Shown here one piece after another: positions 31,620-40,817 of a stretch of DNA of 64,000 nucleotides. Source of the stretch: AC-32 sp963746155 (GTDB lineage: Bacteria; Actinomycetota; Thermoleophilia; Gaiellales; Gaiellaceae); assembly GCA_963746155.1 (NCBI GenBank), contig CAVVAB010000010.1, positions 360,024 through 424,023 of the forward strand. The letters run 5' to 3'. The first letter of the stretch is position 1. Each line of letters starts with the position of its first letter. The notes under the pieces were generated by a model. That model made no database searches, had not been told where the DNA came from, and saw only the letters and a list, made by a program, of their open reading frames with translations. The translations under genes were made by a program, and so were the position numbers.

Positions 31620-33214
31620 GCTCCGAGCTCGCGCGGATCGCCGGGCCGGTCGGGGCGGCGGGACTCGTCGTGTTGCTGCTCGCTCCCACGCGCACGTACC
31701 GGCTCGCCGGGCTCGTGGCCTGGGCCGCCGGCCTCGGCGCGCTCGCCGTCTACCTCAAGCCCGGCGGACACGCCGCTCTTCTCGGCGCGGCCGCGGTCGC
31801 GGGGCTCGTTCTGGCCGGAGTCGGCGCGGCCCTCCTCGTCCGCTGGCCATGGCTGGTCGCGCTCGCGGTCCTCGCGTGCGTTCCCGCCCGCATCCCCGTC
31901 TCGGTCGGCTCGACCGACGCGAACCTGCTCGTCCCGCTCTACGGCGTCGTCGCGGCCGCCGCCCTCGCGCTCGCCTGGGAGCTGCTCAAGGGAGACGCAC
32001 GTTCCCGGGAGCTAGGCCCTGTCGCGCTCCCGCTGGCCGCGTTCGTCGGCTGGAGCGGCCTCTCGCTCGCCTGGGGCACCGACGTCCGCCAGGGCTCGAT
32101 CGAGCTGCTCTTCTTCTACCTCCCGTTCGGGCTGCTGGCCGTCTCGCTCTCGCGCCTCGACTGGCGGCGCAACTGGGCGCGCGTCCTCTACGGAGAGCTG
32201 ATCGTGATGGCGCTCGTGTTCGCGCTCGTCGGGATCGAGCAGTGGATCAATCGCGACATCTTCTGGAATCCGAAGCTGCTCGTCGGCAACACGTACGCGC
32301 CGTTCTTCCGCGTCAACTCGGTCTTCTGGGACCCGTCGATCTACGGCCGGTTCCTGGTCGTCGCGATGCTTGCGAGCCTCGTCGTCGCGCTCTTCTCACG
32401 CTCGCCGCGGGCGGTGATCGCGGCGCTGATCGCGATCGCGATCATGTGGCTGGGGCTGCTCTTCTCGTTCTCGCAGTCGAGCTTCATCGCGCTGATCGCC
32501 GGCCTCGTCGTGGCCACCGCCTACGCCTGGCGCTGGCGCGCGCTCATTCCCGTGGGAGTGGCCGCCGCGGTGTTCCTCGTCGCCGTCGTGGCAGCGCCGA
32601 ACGTGAGGCACGCCGTCACGAACCACGCCGACGGCGGCATCAACCGCGTGACGAGCGGGCGCTCGAAGCTCGTCTCGAACGGCGTCAAGATCGCGATCCA
32701 CCACCCGGTCGTCGGGGTCGGGATCGGCGGCTTCAGGCACGCCTACGCCAAGCAGGCGGGCCTCCGCGGGAAGGAGCCGGCCGCAGCCGCGTCACACGAC
32801 ACGCCGATCACCGTCGCCGCCGAGACGGGCGTGGTCGGGCTCGCCCTGCTCGCCTGGCTCCTAGTGGCGGGGTTCCTCTTTACCTTCCGGCGCGCCGGGC
32901 ACGACCTCGCGGGGATGGCCGCGCTCGTCTTCGGGCTCGTGCTCGTCTCGATCGGCGTGCACAGCCTCTTCTACAACGCGTTCTTCGAGGACCCGACCGT
33001 CTGGGCCGCGCTCGGGCTGGCCGCGGTCGTCTCGCGGCAGCCGAGGGCGCCGCGCAAGCTGCCCGGCTCAGCGGGCGGGCGTGACGAGCGCCCGCAGCCG
33101 CCGCAGCTCGATCGGCAAGTAGAACCCGAGGGGCAGCAGAACCAGCGGGTAGACGGCCGCCAGAGCGATCGCTCCCGCGAGCGGGACGTCGAGAGCCTTC
33201 CCGAGCACGGTTAG
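31616..33214 (+). CDS. O-antigen ligase/polymerase-like membrane protein
   Basis: About 12 membrane segments, with the Wzy_C/O-antigen ligase signature LGLLFSFSQSSFIALIAGLV near residue 285, a long extracytoplasmic loop with RVTSGRSKLVSNGVKIAIHH, PVVGVGIGGFRHAYAKQAG, and then DTPITVAAETGVVGLALLAW. Such proteins polymerise repeat units or attach them to an acceptor outside the membrane. The last 49 residues are polar, unlike the family, and overlap the convergent flippase gene; an undetected indel near 33070 may hide the true stop. Start ATG at 31616 overlaps the previous stop. Confidence 0.75.
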   Translation: MSSELARIAGPVGAAGLVVLLLAPTRTYRLAGLVAWAAGLGALAVYLKPGGHAALLGAAAVAGLVLAGVGAALLVRWPWLVALAVLACVPARIPVSVGSTDANLLVPLYGVVAAAALALAWELLKGDARSRELGPVALPLAAFVGWSGLSLAWGTDVRQGSIELLFFYLPFGLLAVSLSRLDWRRNWARVLYGELIVMALVFALVGIEQWINRDIFWNPKLLVGNTYAPFFRVNSVFWDPSIYGRFLVVAMLASLVVALFSRSPRAVIAALIAIAIMWLGLLFSFSQSSFIALIAGLVVATAYAWRWRALIPVGVAAAVFLVAVVAAPNVRHAVTNHADGGINRVTSGRSKLVSNGVKIAIHHPVVGVGIGGFRHAYAKQAGLRGKEPAAAASHDTPITVAAETGVVGLALLAWLLVAGFLFTFRRAGHDLAGMAALVFGLVLVSIGVHSLFYNAFFEDPTVWAALGLAAVVSRQPRAPRKLPGSAGGRDERPQPPQLDRQVEPEGQQNQRVDGRQSDRSRERDVESLPEHG

Positions 33215-34505
33215 CCCGACCGCGACCGCCGCGACGAGCGTGATCCGGCGCCACTGGTAGCCGACGTGAAACACCTGCTGCGCCCGGACGGTCATGCCGA
33301 GGAACATCACGATGTAGGCGACGAGGGTCGCGGCCGCGGCGCCCATCATCCCGTAGGGCGGGATCAGCACCAGGCAGAGCCCGATGTCGACGGCCGCGCC
33401 GATCCCGGTCACGACCCAGTTGAACTGCGTCCGCTTCGCGCGGCCGATGCCGATCGACATGACGTTGAACGCGATGAAGGCCGTCCCACCGAAGACGAGC
33501 AGCGGGACGACCTCGGAGGCCTTGTAGAAGCGCGGCCCCGTCAGCACGCGAACGATCCAGGGCGCGAGCAGCGAGAGCGCAAGCGAGGCCCAGCAGCAGA
33601 TGTAGAGGACGTACGTGAGGACGAACGCGTACGTGCGCTTGGCCTCGGTGTCGTCCTCGATCGAGTACGCGAACGCGGGCCACGCCGTTCGGAGCGCGAT
33701 CAGCAGCAGCAACAGCGCGGACGAGACGCGTACGCCGACCGAGTAGAGGCCGACCTCTGCCGCGTCCTTGATTCGCAGCAGCAGGAAGCGGTCGGCGAAG
33801 TCGATCGCCCAGAGCGCCAGCCCGGACGGGACGAGCGGGAGCCCGAAGCGCTGCATCTGGCGGAAGAGCGGCCGGTCGAACTCGAGCCCGAGCTGGAAGC
33901 GGCGGTAGGCGAGCAGCGCGAAGTAGACGCCGAGCGTGCCGGTGAAGTTGCCGACGATCACGCCGATCGCGCCCTTGTGCAGGACGGCGACGAGCTCGAT
34001 CGTCGCGCCGACCGTGACGACGACGTTCACGAGCGTCGCCGCGACGTAGGCGGTCGACCGCTCCTCGACGCGGAAGAGCGAGGTCAGCTGCTCGTAGTTC
34101 ATCTGCGCCCACACGAGCACGAAGGCCGCGCGCACGAGGTTCGCCTGCGAGGGCGTCGAGAAGAGCCAGTCGGAGATCTGCGGCGCGAGCACGCGAGCCG
34201 AGCACGAGCGCGAGCGTCGCCATCCCCATCGTGAACCAGAAGGAGGTGCGAACCACCCGGATGCGGCCGCGCTCGTCCTCGGCGTCGAAGTAGAAGCGGA
34301 AGAAGGCCATCGAGATCCCGGCGCGGAAGACGATCACGAGCACGACCGAGAGCGCGATCAGCGTGTCGACGCGCCCGAGCTCCGCCCGCGTCAGGTAGCG
34401 CGTGACGACCGGCAGGAGGAAGAGCCCGATCAGCCGCGCGACAATTGCGCCGAGCCCGTAGATGGCCGAGTGCTTCCCTAGGCGCCACAGCTGTCGTCCT
34501 AGCAT
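33068..34505 (-). CDS. polysaccharide flippase (Wzx/MATE-like), frameshifted
   Basis: An oligosaccharide flippase of the Wzx type, about 478 residues with 12-14 membrane segments. It opens KHSAIYGLGAIVARLIGLFL, then LLPVVTRYLTRAELGRVDTL; the second half has VGLYSVGVRVSSALLLLL and GPRFYKASEVVPLLVFGG. One extra base near 34193 breaks the frame between ALVLGS and VLAPQISDWLF. It flips lipid-linked repeat units to the outer face. The ATG at 34505 fits the usual short cytoplasmic start. Copy 4 of the double-hairpin element lies 20 bases upstream of it. Confidence 0.75.
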
Positions 34506-34524
34506 TCCCGGAAGTTTGCTCCAA

Positions 34525-34594
34525 GGCGCTGCTTGCAGTGCCGTCTCAGGGCGCTCGGGCTTTGCCCGTGCGCCCGTCTGAAATGACCGGTCAA
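34525..34594 (+). repeat. double-hairpin intergenic element, copy 4
   Basis: 70 bases between divergent genes. Stem 1 is GGCGCTGC-TT-GCAGTGCC. The linker is one base shorter than in other copies. Stem 2 is 34549-34560 with 34564-34575 (one T-T mismatch, TTT loop). Then GTC-TGAAAT-GAC and GACCGGTC. It lies 41 bases upstream of the TACACT box of the epimerase gene, so here it is probably outside that transcript. Confidence 0.8.
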
Positions 34595-34635
34595 ATGCGC
34601 TTGGGTCAGTCGAAGGCGTCTCTGGGAAGCGTCGG

Positions 34636-34641
34636 TACACT
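34636..34641 (+). promoter_or_regulatory. -10 box (TACACT) of the epimerase operon
   Basis: TACACT seven bases before the GTG at 34649, similar to the promoter of the DedA gene (TACACT, then C/G bases and GTG). Confidence 0.45.
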
Positions 34642-34648
34642 CCCGCGC

Positions 34649-35632
34649 GTGCCTCTGAGCGGGAAAAAGATCCTGATGACGGGCGGCGCGGGGTTCATCG
34701 GGACCTCGCTCGCGCGGCGGCTGGTCGACGACAACGAGATCGTCGTCCTCGACAACCTGCACCGCGACTCGCTGACCGGGACCGACCTCGCCGAGCACGC
34801 GAACCTGCACTTCGTCCAGGGCGACGTGCTCGACCTCGACCAGCTGCGCGAGCTGTCGAAAGGCATGACCCACGTCGTCCACATGGCGGCGATCGCCGGC
34901 GTCGACAAGGTGCTCGAGAGCCGCGTGCGGACGATGCGCGTGAACCTGATCGGCACGTACAACGTGCTCGAGGCGGCGCACGAGGCGGGTACGGTCGAGC
35001 GGCTGGTCGATTTCTCGACCAGCGAGGTCTTCGGGACGCACGCGTACAAGGTCGAGGAGACGCACGTCACCTCGCAGGGCTCGGTGGGCGAGGCCCGCTG
35101 GACCTACGCGGTCTCGAAGCTCGCGGGCGAGTACCTCGCGCACTCGTACTTCGACGAGTTCGGCCTGCCGGCCGTGTCGGTGCGGCCGTTCAACGTCTAC
35201 GGCCCGGGCCAGGTCGGAAGCGGCGCGATCCACCACTTCACCGTGCGCGCGCTCGCAGGCGATGAGCTCGTCATCCACGGCGACGGCTCTCAGATCCGCG
35301 CCTGGTGCTACGTGGACGACGTCGTCGAGGCCCTGCTGACGATCCTCGAGAGCGACGAGGCGGTCGGGCAGGTCTTCAACATCGGGAACCCGCGCTCGGT
35401 CGTGACGGTGTTCGACCTCGCGGCCAGGATCTGCCGGCTGGCGGGCTCCGAGTCGGAGATCGTCTTCAAGCCGCTGCACTACACCGACGTCGAGATGCGG
35501 ATCCCGAACGTGGACAAGGCCCGGAAGCTGCTCGGCTGGGAGCCACAGGTCGACCTCGACGACGGCCTCATGCGCACGATCGGGTGGTATCGAGAGCGGC
35601 GGCCCGTGCAGAGCCTGGCTCCATCCGCGTGA
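34649..35632 (+). CDS. NAD-dependent nucleotide-sugar epimerase/dehydratase
   Basis: A 327-residue extended short-chain dehydrogenase. The Rossmann motif is ILMTGGAGFIGTSLARRLVD. The usual YxxxK is in ARWTYAVSKLAGEYLAHSYF. RPFNVYGPGQVGSGAIHHF and IHGDGSQIRAWCYVDDVVEA are typical of UDP-glucose/GlcNAc 4-epimerases and UDP-xylose synthases. Which sugar it acts on is not clear. GTG start at 34649, seven bases after a TACACT box. The stop overlaps the GTG of the next gene. Confidence 0.85.
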   Translation: MPLSGKKILMTGGAGFIGTSLARRLVDDNEIVVLDNLHRDSLTGTDLAEHANLHFVQGDVLDLDQLRELSKGMTHVVHMAAIAGVDKVLESRVRTMRVNLIGTYNVLEAAHEAGTVERLVDFSTSEVFGTHAYKVEETHVTSQGSVGEARWTYAVSKLAGEYLAHSYFDEFGLPAVSVRPFNVYGPGQVGSGAIHHFTVRALAGDELVIHGDGSQIRAWCYVDDVVEALLTILESDEAVGQVFNIGNPRSVVTVFDLAARICRLAGSESEIVFKPLHYTDVEMRIPNVDKARKLLGWEPQVDLDDGLMRTIGWYRERRPVQSLAPSA

Positions 35633-37212
35633 AACTCGCGCTTGTCGCGGCGGCTCTGGCCGCCGTCGCGGTTGCCGTCCCGGGAGCGGGCGCGCAGCAG
35701 CAGCCTCCGCTGCGCCTGCTCGGCTACGGGCCTGCGGTGATCAGCCCGAACGGCAACGGCATCCACGACGTGCTGCACATGCGCGTGAAGGCTCCGGCCG
35801 GCTCGGTGCTCGGGCTGCGCGCGTACTTCTGGGGCGGACGGCTCCACGGCTGGCACCGGATCAGGACCGGCGTCACCGTGACCGCGACGAGCGGGACCAC
35901 CGAGCTGAACTGGGACGGGACGAACCTGCTCGCCGGCCGACCGGTCGGCGACGGGAGCTACCTAGTAACAGTCTGTTACAAGGATGTCGGGCACGCGCTG
36001 CCGCCGGTGATCCCGCCTGCGCAGCAACGGCCGGGTGCCGCCGAGGCGACCGTCTCGCAGCCTCCTTGGCATCGGTCCGGGTGCCTGTCGAGTCCGCGCC
36101 CGGTCAGGGTCGAGCGGCTCGCCGCGTACGTCGACTCGACGTCGAGCTTCTCTCCGGGCCGGCGGCCGCCGCTGGTGGTCTCGGCCGACGGGGGCAAGGC
36201 AACAGTCCGCCTCGAGCAGGACTGTTCGGGCCGGACCTTCCCGGGCGGCGCGATCCCGCGCGGGATCAGCTCGGGCCTCTACCACTACCTCGTGACCGAC
36301 CCGGCCGGGGACGAGTTCGAGGCGCCGCTGGTCGTCCGCAACGGCCGCTTCCCGCTCGACGACCCGCCTCCGCACACCGCGCTCTTCGTCTGGCCGTACC
36401 TGACCTGGCGCGCGTACAGCGCCTACGACGCCGACCTGAACGGGATCCCGGACACCTGGTACCAGTGGTGGCGCCAGCGGCGGGTCTCGTTCGTCGGGCC
36501 GCTCCTGCAGCGCGGCGAGGAGGACGACCACGGGGCGGCGGCTCCCTTCCTGCGCTGGGTCTGCGCGCGCGCCAACCTGCGCTACCAGAGCGTGACCGAC
36601 GTCGAGCTGCGCCACATGCCGCTCTCGACGCTGAAGCGCTACGCGGCGGTCGTCTATCCCGGTCACAGCGAGTACTACCAACCCGGGACCTACTACCTGC
36701 TCCGCCGCTACCGCAACCAGGGCGGGCGCCTCTTCATCCTCCAGGCCAACCCGTTCTACCGGCCGGTGCGGATCGACCGGAAGCACAACGCGGAGACCCT
36801 GCTCGACTTCGACGCACGCAGCGCCAACCGCTCCGACTTCGGGCTCGCAGGCGTCGGCTACGACGGGTGCTGCTTCCCGCGCTCGCGGGCCGCGCCCTAT
36901 ATCGCCGCGTCCGGGCGCGACTACGAGCGGGTGCGCTGGCTCTTCAGCGGGACGGGGATCGGCCCTGGCGACAGCTTCGGCTACGCGGGCTCCGAGAGCG
37001 ACCGGATCGACCCGGGTTTCACGCCGCGCGACCACGTCGTCGCGGCCGAGGCGATCATGCCCGGCAAGTTCGGGGTGATCAACGCCGCGCTCGTCTGGTC
37101 GAAGGCCGGCCGCGGAGAGGTGCTCGCGACCGGCAACTACGACTTCCTCCGTATGGGCAGGGGCATAACCTGGAAGCTGCTCGACAACGTGTGGCGCCGC
37201 TTCGTCGGCTAG
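35629..37212 (+). CDS. secreted protein with N,N-dimethylformamidase beta-like domain
   Basis: A 527-residue protein with a signal peptide (KLALVAAALAAVAVAVPGAG, cleavage near AQQ). It has an N-terminal Ig-like part with VISPNGNGIHDVL, then a C-terminal region resembling the large subunit of N,N-dimethylformamidase: FVWPYLTWRAYSAYDADLNG, YAAVVYPGHSEYYQPGTYYL, and QGGRLFILQANPFYRPV, a ThuA/glutamine-amidotransferase-like fold. Amidase activity cannot be assumed, because this domain occurs in many exported proteins of unknown role. GTG start overlaps the epimerase stop. The 3' end overlaps the lipoprotein gene by 22 bases. Confidence 0.65.
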   Translation: MKLALVAAALAAVAVAVPGAGAQQQPPLRLLGYGPAVISPNGNGIHDVLHMRVKAPAGSVLGLRAYFWGGRLHGWHRIRTGVTVTATSGTTELNWDGTNLLAGRPVGDGSYLVTVCYKDVGHALPPVIPPAQQRPGAAEATVSQPPWHRSGCLSSPRPVRVERLAAYVDSTSSFSPGRRPPLVVSADGGKATVRLEQDCSGRTFPGGAIPRGISSGLYHYLVTDPAGDEFEAPLVVRNGRFPLDDPPPHTALFVWPYLTWRAYSAYDADLNGIPDTWYQWWRQRRVSFVGPLLQRGEEDDHGAAAPFLRWVCARANLRYQSVTDVELRHMPLSTLKRYAAVVYPGHSEYYQPGTYYLLRRYRNQGGRLFILQANPFYRPVRIDRKHNAETLLDFDARSANRSDFGLAGVGYDGCCFPRSRAAPYIAASGRDYERVRWLFSGTGIGPGDSFGYAGSESDRIDPGFTPRDHVVAAEAIMPGKFGVINAALVWSKAGRGEVLATGNYDFLRMGRGITWKLLDNVWRRFVG

Positions 37213-38639
37213 CGGTCCTCGCCGCCGCCGCCGTGCTCGCGGGCTGCGGCTCGTCCTCGCCGAGCCCGCCTAAAGGAGGCCCGACGCTGCGGCTGGCGTT
37301 GCCCGTCATGCCGAGGACGCTCGATCCCGCGCGCGTCGCCGACCTGCCTTCGCTGAACGTCGCGCACGAGCTCTACGCGGGCCTGACGCGCTTCTCCGGC
37401 CGCGGCGTCCAGCCCGACCTCGCCGAGTCGTGGGAGCACAACGCGGACGGGAGCGTCTGGACGTTCCGTCTCCGCAAGGGCCTGCGCTGGAGCGACGATC
37501 GGCCAATCCGGGCGCAGGACTTCCGCGCGGCCTGGCTGCGCGCGCTCGCCCCTGAGACCCACGCGGCGCTGGCCGGGCCCGCGCTCGGCATCGTCAGCGG
37601 CGCGCGCCGGTTCCACGCGACCGGCTCGGGGCCCGTCGGCGTCGAGGCGACCGACGACCGCACGCTGCGGGTCACGCTGCAGCACCCGGTTCCGTGGTTC
37701 GACCAGCTCGTCGCGTACCCGATCTCGTTCCCGGCGCCCTCGCGCGGGAACGCATACAGCGGGCCGTTCCGCCTCGCCTCGAAGAGCGGGGGGCGGCTAG
37801 TCCTCGAGCGGAACCTCAAGTACTGGAACGCGGCCGCGGTCAGGCCGAGCCGGCTCGTGCTGGGAACCTCGACGAACGGCGTCGACGCGATCCTCCCGCG
37901 CGGCCTCGCGCCGCCCGGCCTGCCCTGGATCGAGACCGCGCCGCCGGTTGTCGGCTGGCGAGACCTCCCGACGCTCTCGGTCAACCTGCTCTGGCTCGTG
38001 ACGAAGCGGCCCCAGCTGGCCGAGGCGATCGATCGAGCCGGAATCGCCGCCGCGGTCGGAGATCCGAGCCTGAACATGCTCGTCCCGAAGGCGATGCCCG
38101 GCCAGGCGATCGTGACTTCCCCGGCCGCACCGACAGGCGGCCGCGTGCAACCCGGTCACCTCGAGCTCGCATACACGACGCAGGACCCGACCGCGGAGGC
38201 TCGGGCGAAGGCGATCGCCGCCGCGCTCGCGCGCGAGCGCGTCACCGTCGAGCTGCTCGCCTTCCCGACGCTCGCCGACCTCGTTCGCGCGGCCGGCCCA
38301 CCGGCCCGCCTCGACATCGACCTGGTCCTCCTCGGCTGGAGCTCGAAGATCCTCGACGCCTACAACATCTTCGACCTGTTCCCGTGCGGGAGCGCGTTCA
38401 ACATCGCGCAGTGGTGCGACCCCGGCTACGACGCTTCGATGCGGGAGATCGTCAGGACGCTCGACGCTCCGGCGCGCTACCGGCTCGAGCGGCAGCTGCT
38501 AGCCGGGAAGCTCCGGTCTGCGGTTCCGGCCGTCCCGCTCTCCGAGCAGGTCGAGCACGTCCACCTCGAGCACGGCGTGCGCGGCTTCCGCTGGTCGCCG
38601 ATCGGCTTCTACGAGCTGATGGGCATGACGCGTTCGTAG
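37191..38639 (+). CDS. ABC transporter substrate-binding lipoprotein (SBP_bac_5)
   Basis: A 482-residue peptide/oligosaccharide-type binding protein. The signal ends in a lipobox, LAAAAVLAGC, so the cysteine at about residue 19 is lipidated. The SBP_bac_5 pattern is present: PRTLDPARVADLPSLNVAHE, YAGLTRF, LAESWEHNADGSVWTFRLRK, GLRWSDDRPIRAQDF and SGPFRLASKSGGRLVLERN. No permease or ATPase gene is nearby, so it is an orphan. The GTG at 37191 lies inside the previous gene. The 3' end overlaps a convergent glycosyltransferase gene by 31 bases. Confidence 0.85.
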   Translation: MAPLRRLAVLAAAAVLAGCGSSSPSPPKGGPTLRLALPVMPRTLDPARVADLPSLNVAHELYAGLTRFSGRGVQPDLAESWEHNADGSVWTFRLRKGLRWSDDRPIRAQDFRAAWLRALAPETHAALAGPALGIVSGARRFHATGSGPVGVEATDDRTLRVTLQHPVPWFDQLVAYPISFPAPSRGNAYSGPFRLASKSGGRLVLERNLKYWNAAAVRPSRLVLGTSTNGVDAILPRGLAPPGLPWIETAPPVVGWRDLPTLSVNLLWLVTKRPQLAEAIDRAGIAAAVGDPSLNMLVPKAMPGQAIVTSPAAPTGGRVQPGHLELAYTTQDPTAEARAKAIAAALARERVTVELLAFPTLADLVRAAGPPARLDIDLVLLGWSSKILDAYNIFDLFPCGSAFNIAQWCDPGYDASMREIVRTLDAPARYRLERQLLAGKLRSAVPAVPLSEQVEHVHLEHGVRGFRWSPIGFYELMGMTRS

Positions 38640-39601
38640 ATCTCGAGCACCTGCCGCGCGACGGCGATGTGACCGTGCACCCGCTCGACGTACTCGCGGC
38701 TCTGCCGGCCGAGCTCCGGAAGCGACTCGCGTACCTCGATCAACCCGGCAAGGACGTCCTCGATCGTCGACTCGCTCGCGCGCACGAGCGGTAGCTCGAG
38801 CCCGAACGCCTCCTCGGTCTCGGCGGCCGCCTCCTCGTCGAGGTGGACGACCACCGGCTTGGCGAGCGCCATCGACTCGATCGCGAGCATCCCGTACCAG
38901 CCGATCCGGAGCTGGTCGACGACCACGTCGGCGGCCGCGTAGCGGAGGCGCGCCTCGCGGTTCGGGACGCCCTCGATCAGGTCGAGCTCGATCGGCGCGC
39001 CGCGCGCCTGGAGCGACTCGACCGCGGCGAGCACCGCGTCGGTCCCCTTGACCGCACGCTTGCTCGGCGCGTGCGCGACGCGCAACGTCTGGCCCGGCTC
39101 GAGCGGCGACGGCTCCCAGTCGTGGAGGACGATCGCCGGGTGCACGACGTCGTACTCGGGCCAGCGCCCGCGCGGCGCGAGGCGGCGCGTCAGGAAGCTG
39201 CCGACGATCACGGCGTCCGCCTTCCGCAGGTAGCCGACCTCGGAGGCGGAGCGGCCGCGCAGGTCGGAGCCCCACGACTGGAAGACGATCCCCTTCCGCA
39301 TCAGCCGAAGCGCGGGGAGGTTCACCCTGCGCGGCAGCAGCGTCAGCCCCGCGTGGAAGTGGAAGAGGTCGAAGCGCCGAGCGGCCCAGGCGAACGCGCG
39401 CGCCTGCTTCGGGAGGTTGAACGGCATGCTCGAGCGCCTGCTCGTGTCCCGCAGCCCGAGGTTGATGTCGTACCCGCGCTCGAACGGCCGCTCGTTGAAG
39501 ACGAGCAGGGTGCTCTCGACGCCGATCTCCCGCAGGCCCTGCGAGATCGCCCCCGGGCCGCCGGCGATGTTGATCGGCGAATGGAGGACGCGAACACTCA
39601 C
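38609..39601 (-). CDS. glycosyltransferase (GT4-like)
   Basis: A 330-residue GT-B glycosyltransferase. It begins VRVLHSPINIAGGPGAISQG, the donor-side start of GT4 enzymes; RFDLFHFHAGLTLLPRR, IVFQSWGSDLRG, VAHAPSKRAVKGTDAVLAAV and WYGMLAIESMALAKPVVVHL follow, the last being the E-x7-E-like nucleotide-sugar site. Third gene of a minus-strand operon with an epimerase and an ATP-grasp ligase; its GTG overlaps the ATP-grasp stop. Donor and acceptor sugars are unknown. Confidence 0.8.
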   Translation of the reverse strand: MSVRVLHSPINIAGGPGAISQGLREIGVESTLLVFNERPFERGYDINLGLRDTSRRSSMPFNLPKQARAFAWAARRFDLFHFHAGLTLLPRRVNLPALRLMRKGIVFQSWGSDLRGRSASEVGYLRKADAVIVGSFLTRRLAPRGRWPEYDVVHPAIVLHDWEPSPLEPGQTLRVAHAPSKRAVKGTDAVLAAVESLQARGAPIELDLIEGVPNREARLRYAAADVVVDQLRIGWYGMLAIESMALAKPVVVHLDEEAAAETEEAFGLELPLVRASESTIEDVLAGLIEVRESLPELGRQSREYVERVHGHIAVARQVLEIYERVMPISS

Positions 39602-40816
39602 ACGAGCGCGCGCTCGGCGTCGATCTCGACGTCCAGCGCCTGGAGAGCCCGTTCGGTGCGGGCGTCGAGCTCCGCCTCGTCGGGCGCGGTCAGGAGCAGA
39701 TAGCCGAGCCGCTCCGCGCCGGAGACCATCGGCGGGAGGTCCATCCCCTCGCGCCAGTAGAAGCCGGCCTCGTGCACGCCTTCGAGCGCGAGCGCGGGGG
39801 AGGCGTCCAGGCGGCGGATCCGGCCGGGAGCCGCAACGACGAAGCGCACCTGGCCGCACGGCGCGACCGGCTCGCCCGCTCCCAGGTCGGAGCGCGTCAG
39901 CTCCCCGAGCGCCCAGAGCACGTTGGCCCGGATCGCGTCGAAGCCGGTCACGAGCTTGGCGAGCTCCGCGTCCTTGCCGCCGCCGAGCCGAGCGCCGACC
40001 TCGATCACCCACGGCGTTCCGTCTTCGATCCGCATCTGGACGTAGGACGGGCCTGTCTCGATTCCGACCGCGCGGCTTGCCTCGTGCGCGACCTCGAAGA
40101 GCTCGCGCTCCTGCCCCTCCGAGAGCCCGGACGGATAGCGGTGCGCGATGCAGACGCCGAGCGGCGGGGGCGGGTGCAGCAGCCGCTGCGTGACGCTCAT
40201 CGGGAAGTACTCGTTCTCGAGCAGGAAGCCGTTGACCGTCACCTCGTCGCCCTCCACGTAGCGCTCGAGCACGACCGCGCCTCCGCGCGAGGCGGCGAGC
40301 GCGCGCTCGAAGGCGGCTGCGACCTCGCTCTCGGCGCGCACCTCGCTGACGCCGCGCTGCCCGGAGCCGTCGACCGGCTTCAGGACGACGGGCAGGCCGA
40401 GCTCGCCGGCCGCGGCGAGGGCGTCCTCAGCGGTTGCTCACCTCGCGGCCGCCGGGCGAGGCGACGCCGGCCGCCTCGAACGCGGCCCGCATCCTCCGCT
40501 TGTCCGCGACGGTCTCCGCGGTCAGCGCCGGAAGGCCCGGCAGCCCGAGGCGCTCGGCGAGCTGGGCGGTCGGCAGCACGGCCAGGTCGGAGCCCATCGT
40601 CGCCACCGCCACCGGCTCGATGCCCAGCGCGCCGAGGTCGGCGATCACCCCGTCGACGTCGGTGAAGCTGCGCACGATCGCGTGGTCGGCCTCGGCCAGG
40701 AGCGGGGCCGTCTCGGCTCCGTCGACGACGCACACCTCGTGCCCGAGCGCGCGCGCGTTCTCCAGCAGCCCGAGCTGGGACCGCGACCCTCCGGTCAGGA
40801 CGAACGCGCGGGGCAC
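39598..40816 (-). CDS. ATP-grasp ligase (frameshifted)
   Basis: An ATP-grasp enzyme of about 405 residues, carbamoyl-phosphate-synthase/D-Ala-D-Ala-ligase type. The N-terminal part reads AFVLTGGSRSQLGLLENARA and DKRRMRAAFEAAGVASP. Past the break come LGLPVVLKPVDGSGQRGVSE, VVLERYVEGDEVTVNGFL and TPWVIEVGARLGGGKDAEL, the last with the magnesium-binding E and N/G positions. One extra base near 40434-40436 splits the frame. It forms an amide, peptide or thioester bond using ATP. It lies between an epimerase and a glycosyltransferase, which suggests decoration of a sugar with an amino or organic acid. Confidence 0.75.
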
Positions 40817-40817
40817 G

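Noticed and set aside
33068..33214. The last 49 codons of the first O-antigen ligase-like gene as real protein
   Set aside because: They are polar, unlike the family, and lie antisense to well-supported flippase codons. Kept in the coordinates only because the frame is open; the true end is probably near 33070.
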